Assembly (NCBI RefSeq): GCF_051131135.1
Contig: NZ_CP151274.1
Span: 248,001-312,000, forward strand
Reading direction: 5' to 3'
Origin: Thermogladius sp023256015
Lineage (GTDB): Archaea > Thermoproteota > Thermoprotei_A > Sulfolobales > Desulfurococcaceae
DNA length: 64,000 nucleotides
Positions within the stretch are counted from its first letter, which is position 1; each line of letters starts with the position of its first letter. The notes beneath the pieces were generated by a model. That model ran no database searches. It saw nothing but the letters and a program-made list of their open reading frames with translations, and had not been told where the DNA came from. Position numbers and translations under genes: made by a program. Shown here piece by piece: positions 25,891 through 34,628 of the stretch.

Positions 25891-26787
25891 CTACCTCACC
25901 CCCTTCACCCTCTCGTACGCGAGTTTCAGGCCCCTCTTCAAAGAGACCTTGGACATTTCAAGCCTGTAATCGGCTGTTGTCCACCAGTCTGTAACCCTCG
26001 ACATCTCCGAGGGCAGCACCTTCTCGGCTGCCTCCTCTAGTAGGTCGTTCGTGAAGCTCTTCCCCCTCAAGAACTCCTCGGTCTTCAGAGCCCTCGCTGG
26101 GATCCTCCTACCTGCGACCATGTCGAAGGATATCCTGACGTCCTTTATCGTGTCTCCCTCTAGGTGTAGGTAGGTCGCCTCGGTGACTATGCCGGCTATC
26201 AGTATCTCCCTCCTATCGAACTTGACGAAAGAGCTGCTCGAGTCCAGCGGGGGCTCCCTGAAGACCACTTCTGTGACGAGCTCGTTGGGGTTGAGAGCCG
26301 TCTTCCTCTTGTCGAGTACGAACTCGCTGAGCTTGAGCTCTCTCACGCCCTTCACGCTCTCTAGCCTAACGGACGCGTCGAAGACGAGCATTAGCGTAAT
26401 GTAGTCGCTGTACTGCGTCGCGGCGTTCAGGTTGCCGCCGATCGTAGCCTCGAACCTGAGCGCCATAGTCCCAAACTTGTCGTAGACGTCTACGAACCCG
26501 GCGAACCTCTTGTCTCTGTGTAGGACGCTCTGGCTCAGCTCGTGCACCGTGGTCAGGGCACCGATCCTCACGAGGCCGTTCTCGACCTTGACGTAGGATA
26601 GCTGCTTCTTCAACGGGTACAAGTCGAGGAGGTACTTAGGCGGCTTTATCTTCTTGTCCCTTATCAGCAGCAGTAGCTCTGTGCCACCCGCAATGGGCTT
26701 TACATCGGGGGCGTTCTTGTCTAGGAACTCGAGGGCGTCGCTGAGGCTCTTCGGCTTGTATATACTAACAAGCTCTATACCCACCAC
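25891..26787 (-). CDS. Molybdenum hydroxylase medium (FAD) subunit
   Basis: FAD-binding PCMH-type subunit: KPIAGGTELLLLIRDKK near the N-terminus, then EATIGGNLNAATQYSD, followed by the CO dehydrogenase flavoprotein C-terminal domain. First gene of the M-S-L operon. Start GTG 26787; a TATA-like TTTTATA at about 26819-26828 fits a leader of about 10 bases. Such trimers in Sulfolobales serve as glyceraldehyde oxidoreductases in the non-phosphorylative sugar pathway, a possible but unproven role here. Confidence 0.9.
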   Translation of the reverse strand: MVGIELVSIYKPKSLSDALEFLDKNAPDVKPIAGGTELLLLIRDKKIKPPKYLLDLYPLKKQLSYVKVENGLVRIGALTTVHELSQSVLHRDKRFAGFVDVYDKFGTMALRFEATIGGNLNAATQYSDYITLMLVFDASVRLESVKGVRELKLSEFVLDKRKTALNPNELVTEVVFREPPLDSSSSFVKFDRREILIAGIVTEATYLHLEGDTIKDVRISFDMVAGRRIPARALKTEEFLRGKSFTNDLLEEAAEKVLPSEMSRVTDWWTTADYRLEMSKVSLKRGLKLAYERVKGVR

Positions 26788-26900
26788 CCTTAGTTGTCAA
26801 CCCTTTATAGAGGGGCTGGTATAAAATTCTTTACATTTGTCTACAGCGCCGCGGGAAAGTAAGCAATTTATACTCATCCTCGTTAATAGTCTAGGGCGAG

Positions 26901-27917
26901 GTGAGCTGGGTGAAGGTGTGTAACAGCATACTGGACTGCATAGGGAACACGCCGATCATAAGGCTGTCGAGGGCGGTCCCCAGCGACGTGAAAGCCGAGA
27001 TATGGGGTAAGATGGAGTTCATGAACCCGACCGGTAGCGTGAAAGACAGAATGGCCTACTACATGATAAAGAAGGCTATGGAGAAGGGCGAGCTGAAGCC
27101 CGGTATGACGCTGGTAGTGCCGACTACCGGTAACACCGGTATAGCGTTCTCCGCGATCGGCTCATTCATGGGCTTCAAGGTCCTGATAGTCATACCCGAG
27201 GAGATGAGCGCCGAGAGGTTCATGTTAATGAAGCTGTTCGGAGCAGACTTCCTGTTCACGCCTGGTGGAGAGAGCGATGCCGGGCTCGCGTTGGAGAAGG
27301 CTAAGAAGCTCGCTGCCGAGCACCCGGACAAGTACTACTTCTTCGACCAGTGGAGCGATGAGGCCAACGTGCAGGCACACTACGAGACCACGGGGAAGGA
27401 GATACTACAGCAGGTAGGATGCCCGGACGCCTTCGTGGCCCAGGTGGGTACAGGCGGGACTCTGATAGGAGTGGCCAAGAGGCTGAAGGAGGAGTGCAAG
27501 AAAGTGGTAGTTGTAGGAGCAGAGCCCGCCGAGTGCCCTGTCGCGGCGCACTGGTTTAAGGAGGGCAAGCCGGGGCCCTGGGGTAGGCACGAGATCGAGG
27601 GTGTAGGCGACGGCTTCATCCCAGACATTATAATGAAGTACAAGCACCTCCTAGACGACTTCGTGACAGCCAGCAGCGACGAGTCGATTTACATGGCGAG
27701 GAAGATTGCCAGGTTAGAGGGCCTGCCGGTCGGGATCAGCAGCGGCGCTAACGTGGTCTCCGCGATCAAGGTGGCCCAGAAGTACAACCTCGGCGGCGGC
27801 TCGAAGGTCGTCACCATACTCCCGGACTACGCAGCGAGGTACTTCTCTACAAAGCTCTTCAAGAAGAAGAGAGAGATCGCTAGGAGAGACCAGCTTTTAG
27901 GCGAGCTAGACCTATAG
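26901..27917 (+). CDS. Cysteine synthase family PLP enzyme
   Basis: Fold type II PLP enzyme. The PLP lysine is K48 in NPTGSVKDRMA; the substrate loop TTGNTG and phosphate cradle GTGGTLIG are present, as is SSGAN near the C-terminus. Members use O-acetylserine or, in Aeropyrum, O-phosphoserine; I cannot tell which, so I give no symbol. 338 residues, with a C-terminal extension rich in Lys/Arg. GTG start, TATA-like AATTTATACTC about 30 bases upstream near 26870. It has its own promoter, divergent from the molybdenum enzyme. Confidence 0.88.
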   Translation: MSWVKVCNSILDCIGNTPIIRLSRAVPSDVKAEIWGKMEFMNPTGSVKDRMAYYMIKKAMEKGELKPGMTLVVPTTGNTGIAFSAIGSFMGFKVLIVIPEEMSAERFMLMKLFGADFLFTPGGESDAGLALEKAKKLAAEHPDKYYFFDQWSDEANVQAHYETTGKEILQQVGCPDAFVAQVGTGGTLIGVAKRLKEECKKVVVVGAEPAECPVAAHWFKEGKPGPWGRHEIEGVGDGFIPDIIMKYKHLLDDFVTASSDESIYMARKIARLEGLPVGISSGANVVSAIKVAQKYNLGGGSKVVTILPDYAARYFSTKLFKKKREIARRDQLLGELDL

Positions 27918-27919
27918 CC

Positions 27920-27925
27920 TTTTTT
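27920..27925 (+). terminator. T-run after cysteine synthase gene
   Basis: Six T residues begin three bases past the stop codon, typical of archaeal transcription termination. No hairpin is needed. Confidence 0.5.
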
Positions 27926-28028
27926 CCTCACCTCTCTACTCTCACCCCCATCCACTCGCCTCCTGAACACGGGTTTAGAGGCCCCTGTTTTAAGTGAACG
28001 GCATACCCATCTAGTTGAGGGGCTTACG

Positions 28029-29285
28029 TTGACGGGCACTGACAACGTCGCTGAGAGGAGTAAGCGGTACTTCCAGTTCGAGACCACGTCGTACAATTTC
28101 TCCGTCAACCTCTCCTCGGGGCTCGCAAATGCTTTCGCGTTGAGAGTCCTGAACCTGGACATCCTCGACATCGGTATTCTGACCTCCACAAGGATCTTCA
28201 CATACGCCCTTTCACAGTTACCCGGCGTCTTCTTCGCGAGCTACATTAAAAGGAACAGGAAGCTCCTGTGGAGCATTGGCGGCGCCTTGAACAGGATCGG
28301 GCTGTCAATGTCCATTCTAAGCGTCCTCCTACCCTACCCGTACAACTTCGAGTATCTACTCGGGCTTACCACCCTAACACAGTTCGCCGGTGGTATAGCA
28401 GGGGTAGCCGCTGGGGACCTGCTGGGCGACATGGTCTCCCTGGAGGAGGCCGCGGGTTTCTGGGCTAGGATAAACAAGCTCAACTACGTCGCGATCGCTT
28501 CATCCATGCTCACGGGGACCCTAGTCTTCCTCACGATAAGGAACCTGTTAGAGGCGTACACCGTAGTCTACCTCGCCTCACTAGTGGCAGCCGTCTTCTC
28601 CACCGCCATGCTCCTGTCCATCAGGGACCCCGGGCACCGCAACAACGGTAACGGGATAGCGCCGTCCCTGAACAACTCGAGGAGTAAAAACAGCAGAGTA
28701 CCTTCCATCTCGAACAGCGCGTCGAAGTACCTGGCGCTGCAGCTAGTGTTCAGCTACTCGGTCAACATACCGGCGCCTTTCTGGGACTACCTCGTCCTCA
28801 ACGTGCTCGGGGGTAACGAGGTGGTGATACTCTTCAAGAACATGACGGGGCTTATGGTGAAGTTCTTCACGATAGACTTCTGGAAGAAGAGGCTGAACTT
28901 GCGCGGCTCTAGGAGAACCATGAGCCTGGGAATGGCTACAACGAGCCTCGTCCCCGTAGCCTACATCACGGTACCCAACTCCTGGATGACCGTCTTAGCG
29001 GAGGCTTATAGCGGGTTCGCCTGGTCGTCGCTCGACCTCACAGGCGCACTCTACACGTTCTACATAACGCCCAGCGAGGAGAGGCCTGTCTTCATCTCGC
29101 TACTAAACCTGTCGTCAAACCTGATAGCCTCGGCGGCCTCTTTCACGGGCTCGGTGATCGCGGGCTTGACCGGGCTCGTCTACGCGCCTTTCATGATATC
29201 CTCCGTGCTGAGAGTCATCAGTAGCGGCGTAGCGTACAGGTTCGCCCCTGAGGTCGTCAACAACAACTCTAACAAGCTAGGGTAG
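28029..29285 (+). CDS. Major facilitator superfamily transporter
   Basis: About twelve hydrophobic segments over 418 residues with the MFS two-bundle organisation and a hydrophilic loop around residues 200-235 rich in Asn/Ser (NNGNGIAPSLNNSRSKNSR). Start TTG 28029 is preceded by GAGGGG at a good distance. Weakly conserved cation motif regions give no substrate. No operon partner on either side. Confidence 0.82.
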   Translation: MTGTDNVAERSKRYFQFETTSYNFSVNLSSGLANAFALRVLNLDILDIGILTSTRIFTYALSQLPGVFFASYIKRNRKLLWSIGGALNRIGLSMSILSVLLPYPYNFEYLLGLTTLTQFAGGIAGVAAGDLLGDMVSLEEAAGFWARINKLNYVAIASSMLTGTLVFLTIRNLLEAYTVVYLASLVAAVFSTAMLLSIRDPGHRNNGNGIAPSLNNSRSKNSRVPSISNSASKYLALQLVFSYSVNIPAPFWDYLVLNVLGGNEVVILFKNMTGLMVKFFTIDFWKKRLNLRGSRRTMSLGMATTSLVPVAYITVPNSWMTVLAEAYSGFAWSSLDLTGALYTFYITPSEERPVFISLLNLSSNLIASAASFTGSVIAGLTGLVYAPFMISSVLRVISSGVAYRFAPEVVNNNSNKLG

Positions 29286-29307
29286 AAGGAGTACGGGTCT
29301 AACCGCC

Positions 29308-29312
29308 TTTTT
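29308..29312 (+). terminator. T-run after MFS gene
   Basis: CCTTTTTATT lies about 23 bases after the stop codon; a short T tract typical of crenarchaeal terminators. Confidence 0.4.
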
Positions 29313-29362
29313 ATTAAGAGGAATTAGGATAGAATCGGTAAGACACGAGTGGAAGAACCCTC

Positions 29363-30613
29363 ATGAGCGGGGCTCGCACGTACCCCTCCAACTTGTGCGT
29401 CCTGTGTAGAGGCAGGGGCTGGTGCGGTCTATCGTATTGTCCAATACTCGTCAAACAGTATGTGTCTTTCAAGTTGAGCAGCCTGGTTACGAAGAGAGAG
29501 GTCTTCGGCTCGTCACCCCCCTCGGTCTTTGTAGGGAGAGTCGGGTACCCTGTGGTGAGAGTCGGTTTGAGCGTGCCCCCCGAGACGGGCGACACGGCTA
29601 TCTACGACTACCCTGAGCAGTGGATCGGCCTTGACCTCAACACTATTCTGGACTACAGGTTGACCCTCGTACTTGGGTTTAGGCTGAACAAGAAGACCGA
29701 GGTCGACCACCCCGTCCTCGGTAGGATCCAAGAAGTCGCCTTGAGCACCAGGCCTGTGGACGTAGAGTTGAAGCTGGAGAAGCCTCCGAAGACAAACATT
29801 CTTTTAGACGAGACGAACCCTCCAATAGGTCCTAGAAGCCCTTTCGAGTCTTTCAGGGTCGACTCTAACCCTAAAGTACCGGGCGTAGTCGACAGGCTGA
29901 TAGCCGACGACGTAAAGGCCTCTACTGCGGTTATCGAGTTGTACAAGAGCGGTCTCCCGGTCTCGTACATCCAGAGAGCTCTCAGCATAGGCGTGCTCGG
30001 AAGGAGAGGAAGCAGAGTGCTAGTGCCTACTAGGTGGAGTATCACTGCAGTGGACTCGATAATCTCCGAGAAACTTGTAAAGGAGGTGAAGAGGTTCGAG
30101 CCCATCGATGAGTATAGGGTTTACGAGATCTCCATACACGACAACCTGTTCATCGCAATACTGACGCCGAGGAAGTGGGGGTTCGAGTGGATGGAGGCGT
30201 GGTGGCCGGGGTCGACCTGGAACCCGCTGAGTAGCGAGGTGAGCGTGGAAGGGGACTACGAGCTGTACAGGGGCAGAGACGAATACCCGTCTATTGGCGG
30301 CTGCTACTACGCGAGCAGGCTCGCCACGGCCGAGCACCTCTACAAGTTGAGGAGGCAGGCCATGGCGGTGTTGCTCCGGGAGATATACCCGGGCTTCAAC
30401 CTCGCGATCGGGGTCTGGTTTGTGAGGGAGTCGCTCAGGAAGGCCTACGACAGGGGCTCCGTCTTGACGACGAGCGACGTGAGAGAGGTGCTGGCTTACC
30501 TGGACAAGAGGACTAAGCTGGGCGCGAAGAGGTGGCTTAAGTCGTCAAAGCTCCTCCAGACTATAGTCGCCACGGAGGAGATTACAAAGTTCATGTCCAG
30601 CCGAGGTGCGTAG
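29363..30613 (+). CDS. Nre family DNA repair protein
   Basis: Archaeal Nre proteins act in repair of crosslinks and interact with PCNA in euryarchaea. The N-terminal zinc-finger has C12, C15, C21 and C26 (CVLCRGRGWCGLSYC). The core contains YPEQWIGLDLN and TNPPIGPRSPFE-like family segments (seen here as DETNPPIGPRSPF) and EWMEAWWPGSTWNPL. Length 416 is normal. I see no clear QxxLxxFF PIP-box at the extreme C-terminus. The stop is followed after 2 bases by the radical SAM coding frame, so they are co-transcribed. Confidence 0.85.
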   Translation: MSGARTYPSNLCVLCRGRGWCGLSYCPILVKQYVSFKLSSLVTKREVFGSSPPSVFVGRVGYPVVRVGLSVPPETGDTAIYDYPEQWIGLDLNTILDYRLTLVLGFRLNKKTEVDHPVLGRIQEVALSTRPVDVELKLEKPPKTNILLDETNPPIGPRSPFESFRVDSNPKVPGVVDRLIADDVKASTAVIELYKSGLPVSYIQRALSIGVLGRRGSRVLVPTRWSITAVDSIISEKLVKEVKRFEPIDEYRVYEISIHDNLFIAILTPRKWGFEWMEAWWPGSTWNPLSSEVSVEGDYELYRGRDEYPSIGGCYYASRLATAEHLYKLRRQAMAVLLREIYPGFNLAIGVWFVRESLRKAYDRGSVLTTSDVREVLAYLDKRTKLGAKRWLKSSKLLQTIVATEEITKFMSSRGA

Positions 30614-30615
30614 CC

Positions 30616-31446
30616 ATCAAGATCCTAGAGGTCAAGGTTACGAGAGCGCTCTCCAGGAGCGGGTTGCCGGACTTAGACTACGCTCTAAACCCGTACCTCG
30701 GCTGCTACCACGCCTGCACGTACTGCTATGCTAGGCTCTACACTAGGATACGCGAAGTCTCGGAAAACTGGGGTGAGGTCGTCGCCGTCAAGACAAACAT
30801 AGTCGAAGTGCTTAAGAAGGAGGCCCCCAGCAAGCCTAGAGGGGTTGTGGGGCTAGGCACTATAACAGACGCCTACCAGCCCGTCGAGGCCACTTACCTC
30901 TTATCGCGGAGGTCGCTAGAGGTCCTCCTACCACTGGGGTTCAGAGTGAGTATTCAGACAAAGAACCCGCTCGTGACCAGGGACGTAGACGTACTCGCGG
31001 CGTACAAAGACAGGGTGGACGTGGGCTTCACTATTACGACCCTCGACAACAAGGTCGCCTCTTTTATCGAGCCGAGGGCACCGCCGCCGAGCGAGAGAGC
31101 CAGTGCTCTCAAACACCTCTCAGAGAGAGGGGTCAAAACGTGGCTGTTCTACGGACCGATAATACCAGGTCTGAACGACGGCGAGGACAACATAGAGGCT
31201 CTACTCAAGCTAGCCGAGTCGACGCGCTCAGACTTCTACTACGACAGCCTGCACGTCAAGCCGTTCATGTCGGGAGGGCACGTTTTAGCCCCTTACGCTA
31301 ATAGGGCGAGCTCTTACGACTGGAGAGGCCTGTTCAACTACATAGAGTCTAAGTGTAAAGAACACAACGTTAAATGTTTACCTGGCTTTGCGAGAAACAA
31401 CCCTTCCCTCTCGATCAGGTCGTTCATTAAGCCGGCGCAAAGCTAA
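30616..31446 (+). CDS. Radical SAM protein, SPL-like family, probable AUC start
   Basis: Radical SAM cluster C30-x3-C34-x2-C37 (GCYHACTYCY) in the family context LDYALNPYLGC, followed by TITDAYQPVE and the SAM-binding region. The nearest ATG/GTG/TTG is TTG 30664, which would cut off a well-formed family N-terminus (KVTRALSRSGLPDLDY). No canonical start exists in frame between the stop at 30538 and 30664. ATC at 30616 is preceded by GAGGTG at 30603-30608, a Shine-Dalgarno with 7-base spacing. Function: spore photoproduct lyase-like homologues in archaea are uncharacterised. Confidence 0.8.
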   Translation: MKILEVKVTRALSRSGLPDLDYALNPYLGCYHACTYCYARLYTRIREVSENWGEVVAVKTNIVEVLKKEAPSKPRGVVGLGTITDAYQPVEATYLLSRRSLEVLLPLGFRVSIQTKNPLVTRDVDVLAAYKDRVDVGFTITTLDNKVASFIEPRAPPPSERASALKHLSERGVKTWLFYGPIIPGLNDGEDNIEALLKLAESTRSDFYYDSLHVKPFMSGGHVLAPYANRASSYDWRGLFNYIESKCKEHNVKCLPGFARNNPSLSIRSFIKPAQS

Positions 31447-31510
31447 TTATCATCTGTCTCTCATTCGGCCCTCTCGGTGCCCGAGGTTGCTGTGCTACAA
31501 GACCACGGGT

Positions 31511-32416
31511 ATGAAAGAGTGGCCCGGAATTCTAGCGGTGTACGATTGCCCGGTTAACGTCGTCTTCAACGACGTGGAAGACGTCAAGTCCTACGTGGAG
31601 GGTATACTAAGGGAAGCCGGCCTAGAGGGGGTCCTGGAGTTCTCGAGTAACGAGGCGATCGGGTCTAGGACTGTCCTGTTCAGGCTGCACTTTAAGCCCG
31701 ACGCTTCTGCCCGCGAGTACGTCGGCGTAAGAGTTGTTGCCGTCGACAACGTTGTGACTAGGGTATTGTTTGTTGTACCAAGGGAGCTGGAGGGCGTATC
31801 CAGCGCGTTGGAGAGCGGGCTGACGATCGGTAGGTACAACCCCGACAAGGACGTGAGCGGGGCTGCCCAGGTACCCGACCAACAGGTCTACATCCCGTAC
31901 CCCGTGATATACGCTGTAAAGGGTATCCCCAGAGTACAGCCCAGCGAGTGGTACCTCGAGGTAGCCGGCCTAGTCGAAAACAGTCTTTTACTCCGCTACA
32001 ACGACCTGGTTAAGATGCCTATGGCGTCGATCACGACGGACTTCCACTGCGTCACAGGCTGGAGCGTTAGGTCAGCCCGGTTAAAGGGTGTCGAGACCAG
32101 GCTCATCACCGAGTTAGCAAAACCCTTGAGGGAGGCCAGGTGGGTGTACATAACAGGATACGACGACTACTCCGCTATAGTCCCGGTCGACGAGTTCTCG
32201 AAGGGAATCCTAGTGCTCTACATGGGCGACAAGCCTCTCCCTCCCGAGCACGGGGGTCCCGTCAGGCTCTTCTTCCCCGGCCTCTACGGCTGGAAGAGCG
32301 TTAAGTGGGTGAAGAGGCTGGAGTTCACCAGCGAGTACAGGGACGGCTACTGGGAGGTCATGGGTTACCACCCGAGAGGCAGAGTAGAAAACTCGGAGAG
32401 GTTTAAGAGGTTTTGA
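31511..32416 (+). CDS. Sulfite-oxidase-family molybdopterin enzyme
   Basis: The C-terminal 170 residues are the oxidoreductase molybdopterin-binding fold: the Mo-ligating cysteine is C180 in TTDFHCVTGWSV, followed by GYDDYSAIVPVDEF, PPEHGGPVRLFFPGLYGWKSVKWV. The N-terminal 110 residues are a separate domain with no homology I recognise (MKEWPGILAVYDCPVNVVF). No signal peptide is visible, so it may be cytosolic, unlike most YedY relatives. ATG 31511 is chosen; the frame extends upstream over the previous gene but without family-like sequence. Confidence 0.8.
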   Translation: MKEWPGILAVYDCPVNVVFNDVEDVKSYVEGILREAGLEGVLEFSSNEAIGSRTVLFRLHFKPDASAREYVGVRVVAVDNVVTRVLFVVPRELEGVSSALESGLTIGRYNPDKDVSGAAQVPDQQVYIPYPVIYAVKGIPRVQPSEWYLEVAGLVENSLLLRYNDLVKMPMASITTDFHCVTGWSVRSARLKGVETRLITELAKPLREARWVYITGYDDYSAIVPVDEFSKGILVLYMGDKPLPPEHGGPVRLFFPGLYGWKSVKWVKRLEFTSEYRDGYWEVMGYHPRGRVENSERFKRF

Positions 32417-33357
32417 CGCGGGCTACTAGGAAGCTCGTAGAACGCTACTCGACGCTCCTAGCGTTTTCTATCGCCCTAGAGGTCTCGGCCTACCCTAAAC
32501 CGGGCAACACGCATAGGCTGTCTGACTACAGGGACAAGCCCTACCTAGCCTTTCTCTTGAACTCTATTGCGTTGAAAGACGTCTTCGAGAGAACCATACG
32601 CGACTCGATCGCGAAGGGGGTGAGCCTGGGTAGGGCGGTGTACAGGGCCGCTAGGGCCACTGTGGTGTATAGCGGTTTCAACACGTCTCTCGGGCAGATC
32701 TTGCTGCTCTCGCCTCTCGCAATTTCTATAGGGAGGTGCGTGGGGAGGAGCACCCCGTCTTACGAGTGCTTTGTCGGGAACTATAAGGCCGTAGTAGAGG
32801 AGACGACGGTCGAAGACTCCGTATGGTTCTACAAGGCTGTCCGGCTAGTTAAACCCAGCTATATCAGGAGAGGGGGTGTAGACAGCGGGTTTGTTGACGT
32901 GTGGGACCCCGACTTCGCAAACAAACTTCGGGCCAGGGGGCACAGGCTTGTCGACGTCCTCCAGTACGCGTCGAGGATAGACGTCGTGTCAGACGAAGTG
33001 GTTTCCGGTCTAAAGAGGAGCAGGGAGCTTCTAGACGTGCTCGAGAAGTATGTAACGGCCTTCAGGGACTGGAATAAGGCCGTCGTAGCGACCTTTATCG
33101 AGCTCTTGTCCACGGAAGTCGACACCCTCGTCTCACGGAAGCACGGCTACGCTGTAGCATTAGAAGTGAAGAGAGAGGCCGAGAAGGTGAAGGAGCGTCT
33201 ATTTGACCCGTCTTTCGAGGAGAGGGTGTCCGAGCTCGACAGGTCTCTCAAGAGTAGGATGATTAACCCGGGGAGTCTCGCCGACCTACTGACCTCGACA
33301 ATAGCCTTGTTCCTACTGAAGAACGGCGTCGGGCCCGTGTTCACGTACAGTGTTTAG
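32413..33357 (+). CDS. CitG/MdcB-like triphosphoribosyl-dephospho-CoA synthase family
   Basis: The family signature EVSAYPKPGNTHRLSDYRD occurs near residues 23-41, with later helical regions typical of the CitG fold (SLGQILLLSPLA). In bacteria CitG makes the prosthetic-group precursor of citrate lyase; no citrate or malonate enzyme lies nearby, so the archaeal role is different or unknown. The TTG start overlaps the stop of the sulfite-oxidase-like gene by 4 bases, suggesting a functional link. Confidence 0.8.
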   Translation: MTRATRKLVERYSTLLAFSIALEVSAYPKPGNTHRLSDYRDKPYLAFLLNSIALKDVFERTIRDSIAKGVSLGRAVYRAARATVVYSGFNTSLGQILLLSPLAISIGRCVGRSTPSYECFVGNYKAVVEETTVEDSVWFYKAVRLVKPSYIRRGGVDSGFVDVWDPDFANKLRARGHRLVDVLQYASRIDVVSDEVVSGLKRSRELLDVLEKYVTAFRDWNKAVVATFIELLSTEVDTLVSRKHGYAVALEVKREAEKVKERLFDPSFEERVSELDRSLKSRMINPGSLADLLTSTIALFLLKNGVGPVFTYSV

Positions 33358-33417
33358 AGGGGGTGTGGCAAAGCGGGGTCAAACGACGTTTAAAAACCAG
33401 CCTGCATATGAGCCGTT

Positions 33418-33918
33418 GTGGAGAGGGGGTACTTAGTGAAGAGCGTGAGGGTCGCAAAGGCCATGGCAATAGCAGGCGTCTACACCGCCTTAACCGTAGT
33501 ACTCGGCTACTGGTCGTTCGGGCCTCTACAGTTCAGGGTCGCCGACGCTATGCTCGTACTGCCGTATTTAACATCAATGGGGTTCGAGTCCGTGGCGGGC
33601 CTGACAATAGGCGGCTTCTTAGGGAATATACCAAGCCCCTTCGGGTTGTGGGACTGGCTATTCGGCCCCGTCACCAACCTAGGGGCCTCCCTGATATTCT
33701 ACGCCGTAAAGAGGGTTGCGGGCATTGGAGCTGTACCCTTCATCCTCGGGGGTCTACTTAGCGCTGCGTGGATAGCGTTCGCGGTCGGTTACCTCGAGCT
33801 CGCGGCGATTTTCGGCCTGCCTACATGGACTTTCCTGTCAGTGCTTGCAAGCGAGCTCGTAATTCTCGAGGTCTTCGGCGGACTACTTGTGAAGTTTGCG
33901 CAAAGGATTGGGCTATGA
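33418..33918 (+). CDS. queT: ECF transporter S component, QueT family
   Basis: Five to six membrane helices with the QueT signature GYWSFGPLQFRVADAMLVLPYL at about residues 29-50 (given here as its key residues FGPLQFRVADA). QueT proteins take up queuosine or archaeosine precursors such as preQ0/preQ1. Two starts are possible: GTG 33418, about 25 bases after TATA TTTAAAAA (33389-33396), or GTG 33436 with GAGGGGGT ahead of it. Followed by the ATPase and T component of the same module. Confidence 0.85.
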   Translation: MERGYLVKSVRVAKAMAIAGVYTALTVVLGYWSFGPLQFRVADAMLVLPYLTSMGFESVAGLTIGGFLGNIPSPFGLWDWLFGPVTNLGASLIFYAVKRVAGIGAVPFILGGLLSAAWIAFAVGYLELAAIFGLPTWTFLSVLASELVILEVFGGLLVKFAQRIGL

Positions 33919-34628
33919 CGGACATAGTATTCGAGAAGGCGACGGTCGGCTACTTGAGGACTAAACCCCTAATCGTCGACGTCGACCTCGTTCTTAAGCC
34001 TGGTCTACACATCTTACTCGGCCCGAACGGGTCGGGTAAGAGCGCGCTCCTGAAGACGGTCGCGGGTCTTATCAGCCCTCTCTACGGGAGGGTGCTGGTC
34101 GACGGTATTGAGCCTTACAAGGAGAGGAGGCGCAAGGTTGCGGCCGTTGTCGGGATAACGTGGCAGGACCCGTACTATGGATTCGTCGAACCGACTGTTA
34201 GAGATGAGGTAAACCTCATACTGCGGCAGTTGAGAGCGAGGGGGAACACGGATGTCGCGGACAGGCTCGTACCCCAGCAGCTGTGGGACAGGGACCCGTT
34301 CTCTCTAAGTGGGGGTGAAGCTAAGAGAGTGAGCCTGGCGAGTGTGCTCGTAGCAGACCAACCGGTCTGGCTCTTGGACGAGCCCTTCGACAACCTCGAC
34401 TCGGACGGTGTCCGGCGCGTATCCGAGATCGTGAGGGAGGGCAAGCAGAGGGGGAAGAACATTGTCGTGGCACTCCACAACCCGTTCTACTTGGAGGTCG
34501 TCGAGAGCGACAGCGTCCTCATTATAGACAAGGACAAGAGGTCGCTGGACGTGTTCAAGGGCGGTGAAGTCGACGACTCGGTGTTGGAGAGGTACGGCGT
34601 TCTCTCGAGGAGGATGATATGTCGGTAG
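33915..34628 (+). CDS. ecfA: ECF transporter ATPase (EcfA-like)
   Basis: 237 residues from ATG 33915, which overlaps the queT stop (ATGA). Walker A GPNGSGKSALL, signature LSGGEAKRVSLA, Walker B VWLLDEPFDNLD, switch His in VALHN. Only one ATPase gene is present, so a homodimer is expected. Upstream in-frame residues (to 33768) overlap queT and are not real coding. Confidence 0.9.
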   Translation: MTDIVFEKATVGYLRTKPLIVDVDLVLKPGLHILLGPNGSGKSALLKTVAGLISPLYGRVLVDGIEPYKERRRKVAAVVGITWQDPYYGFVEPTVRDEVNLILRQLRARGNTDVADRLVPQQLWDRDPFSLSGGEAKRVSLASVLVADQPVWLLDEPFDNLDSDGVRRVSEIVREGKQRGKNIVVALHNPFYLEVVESDSVLIIDKDKRSLDVFKGGEVDDSVLERYGVLSRRMICR

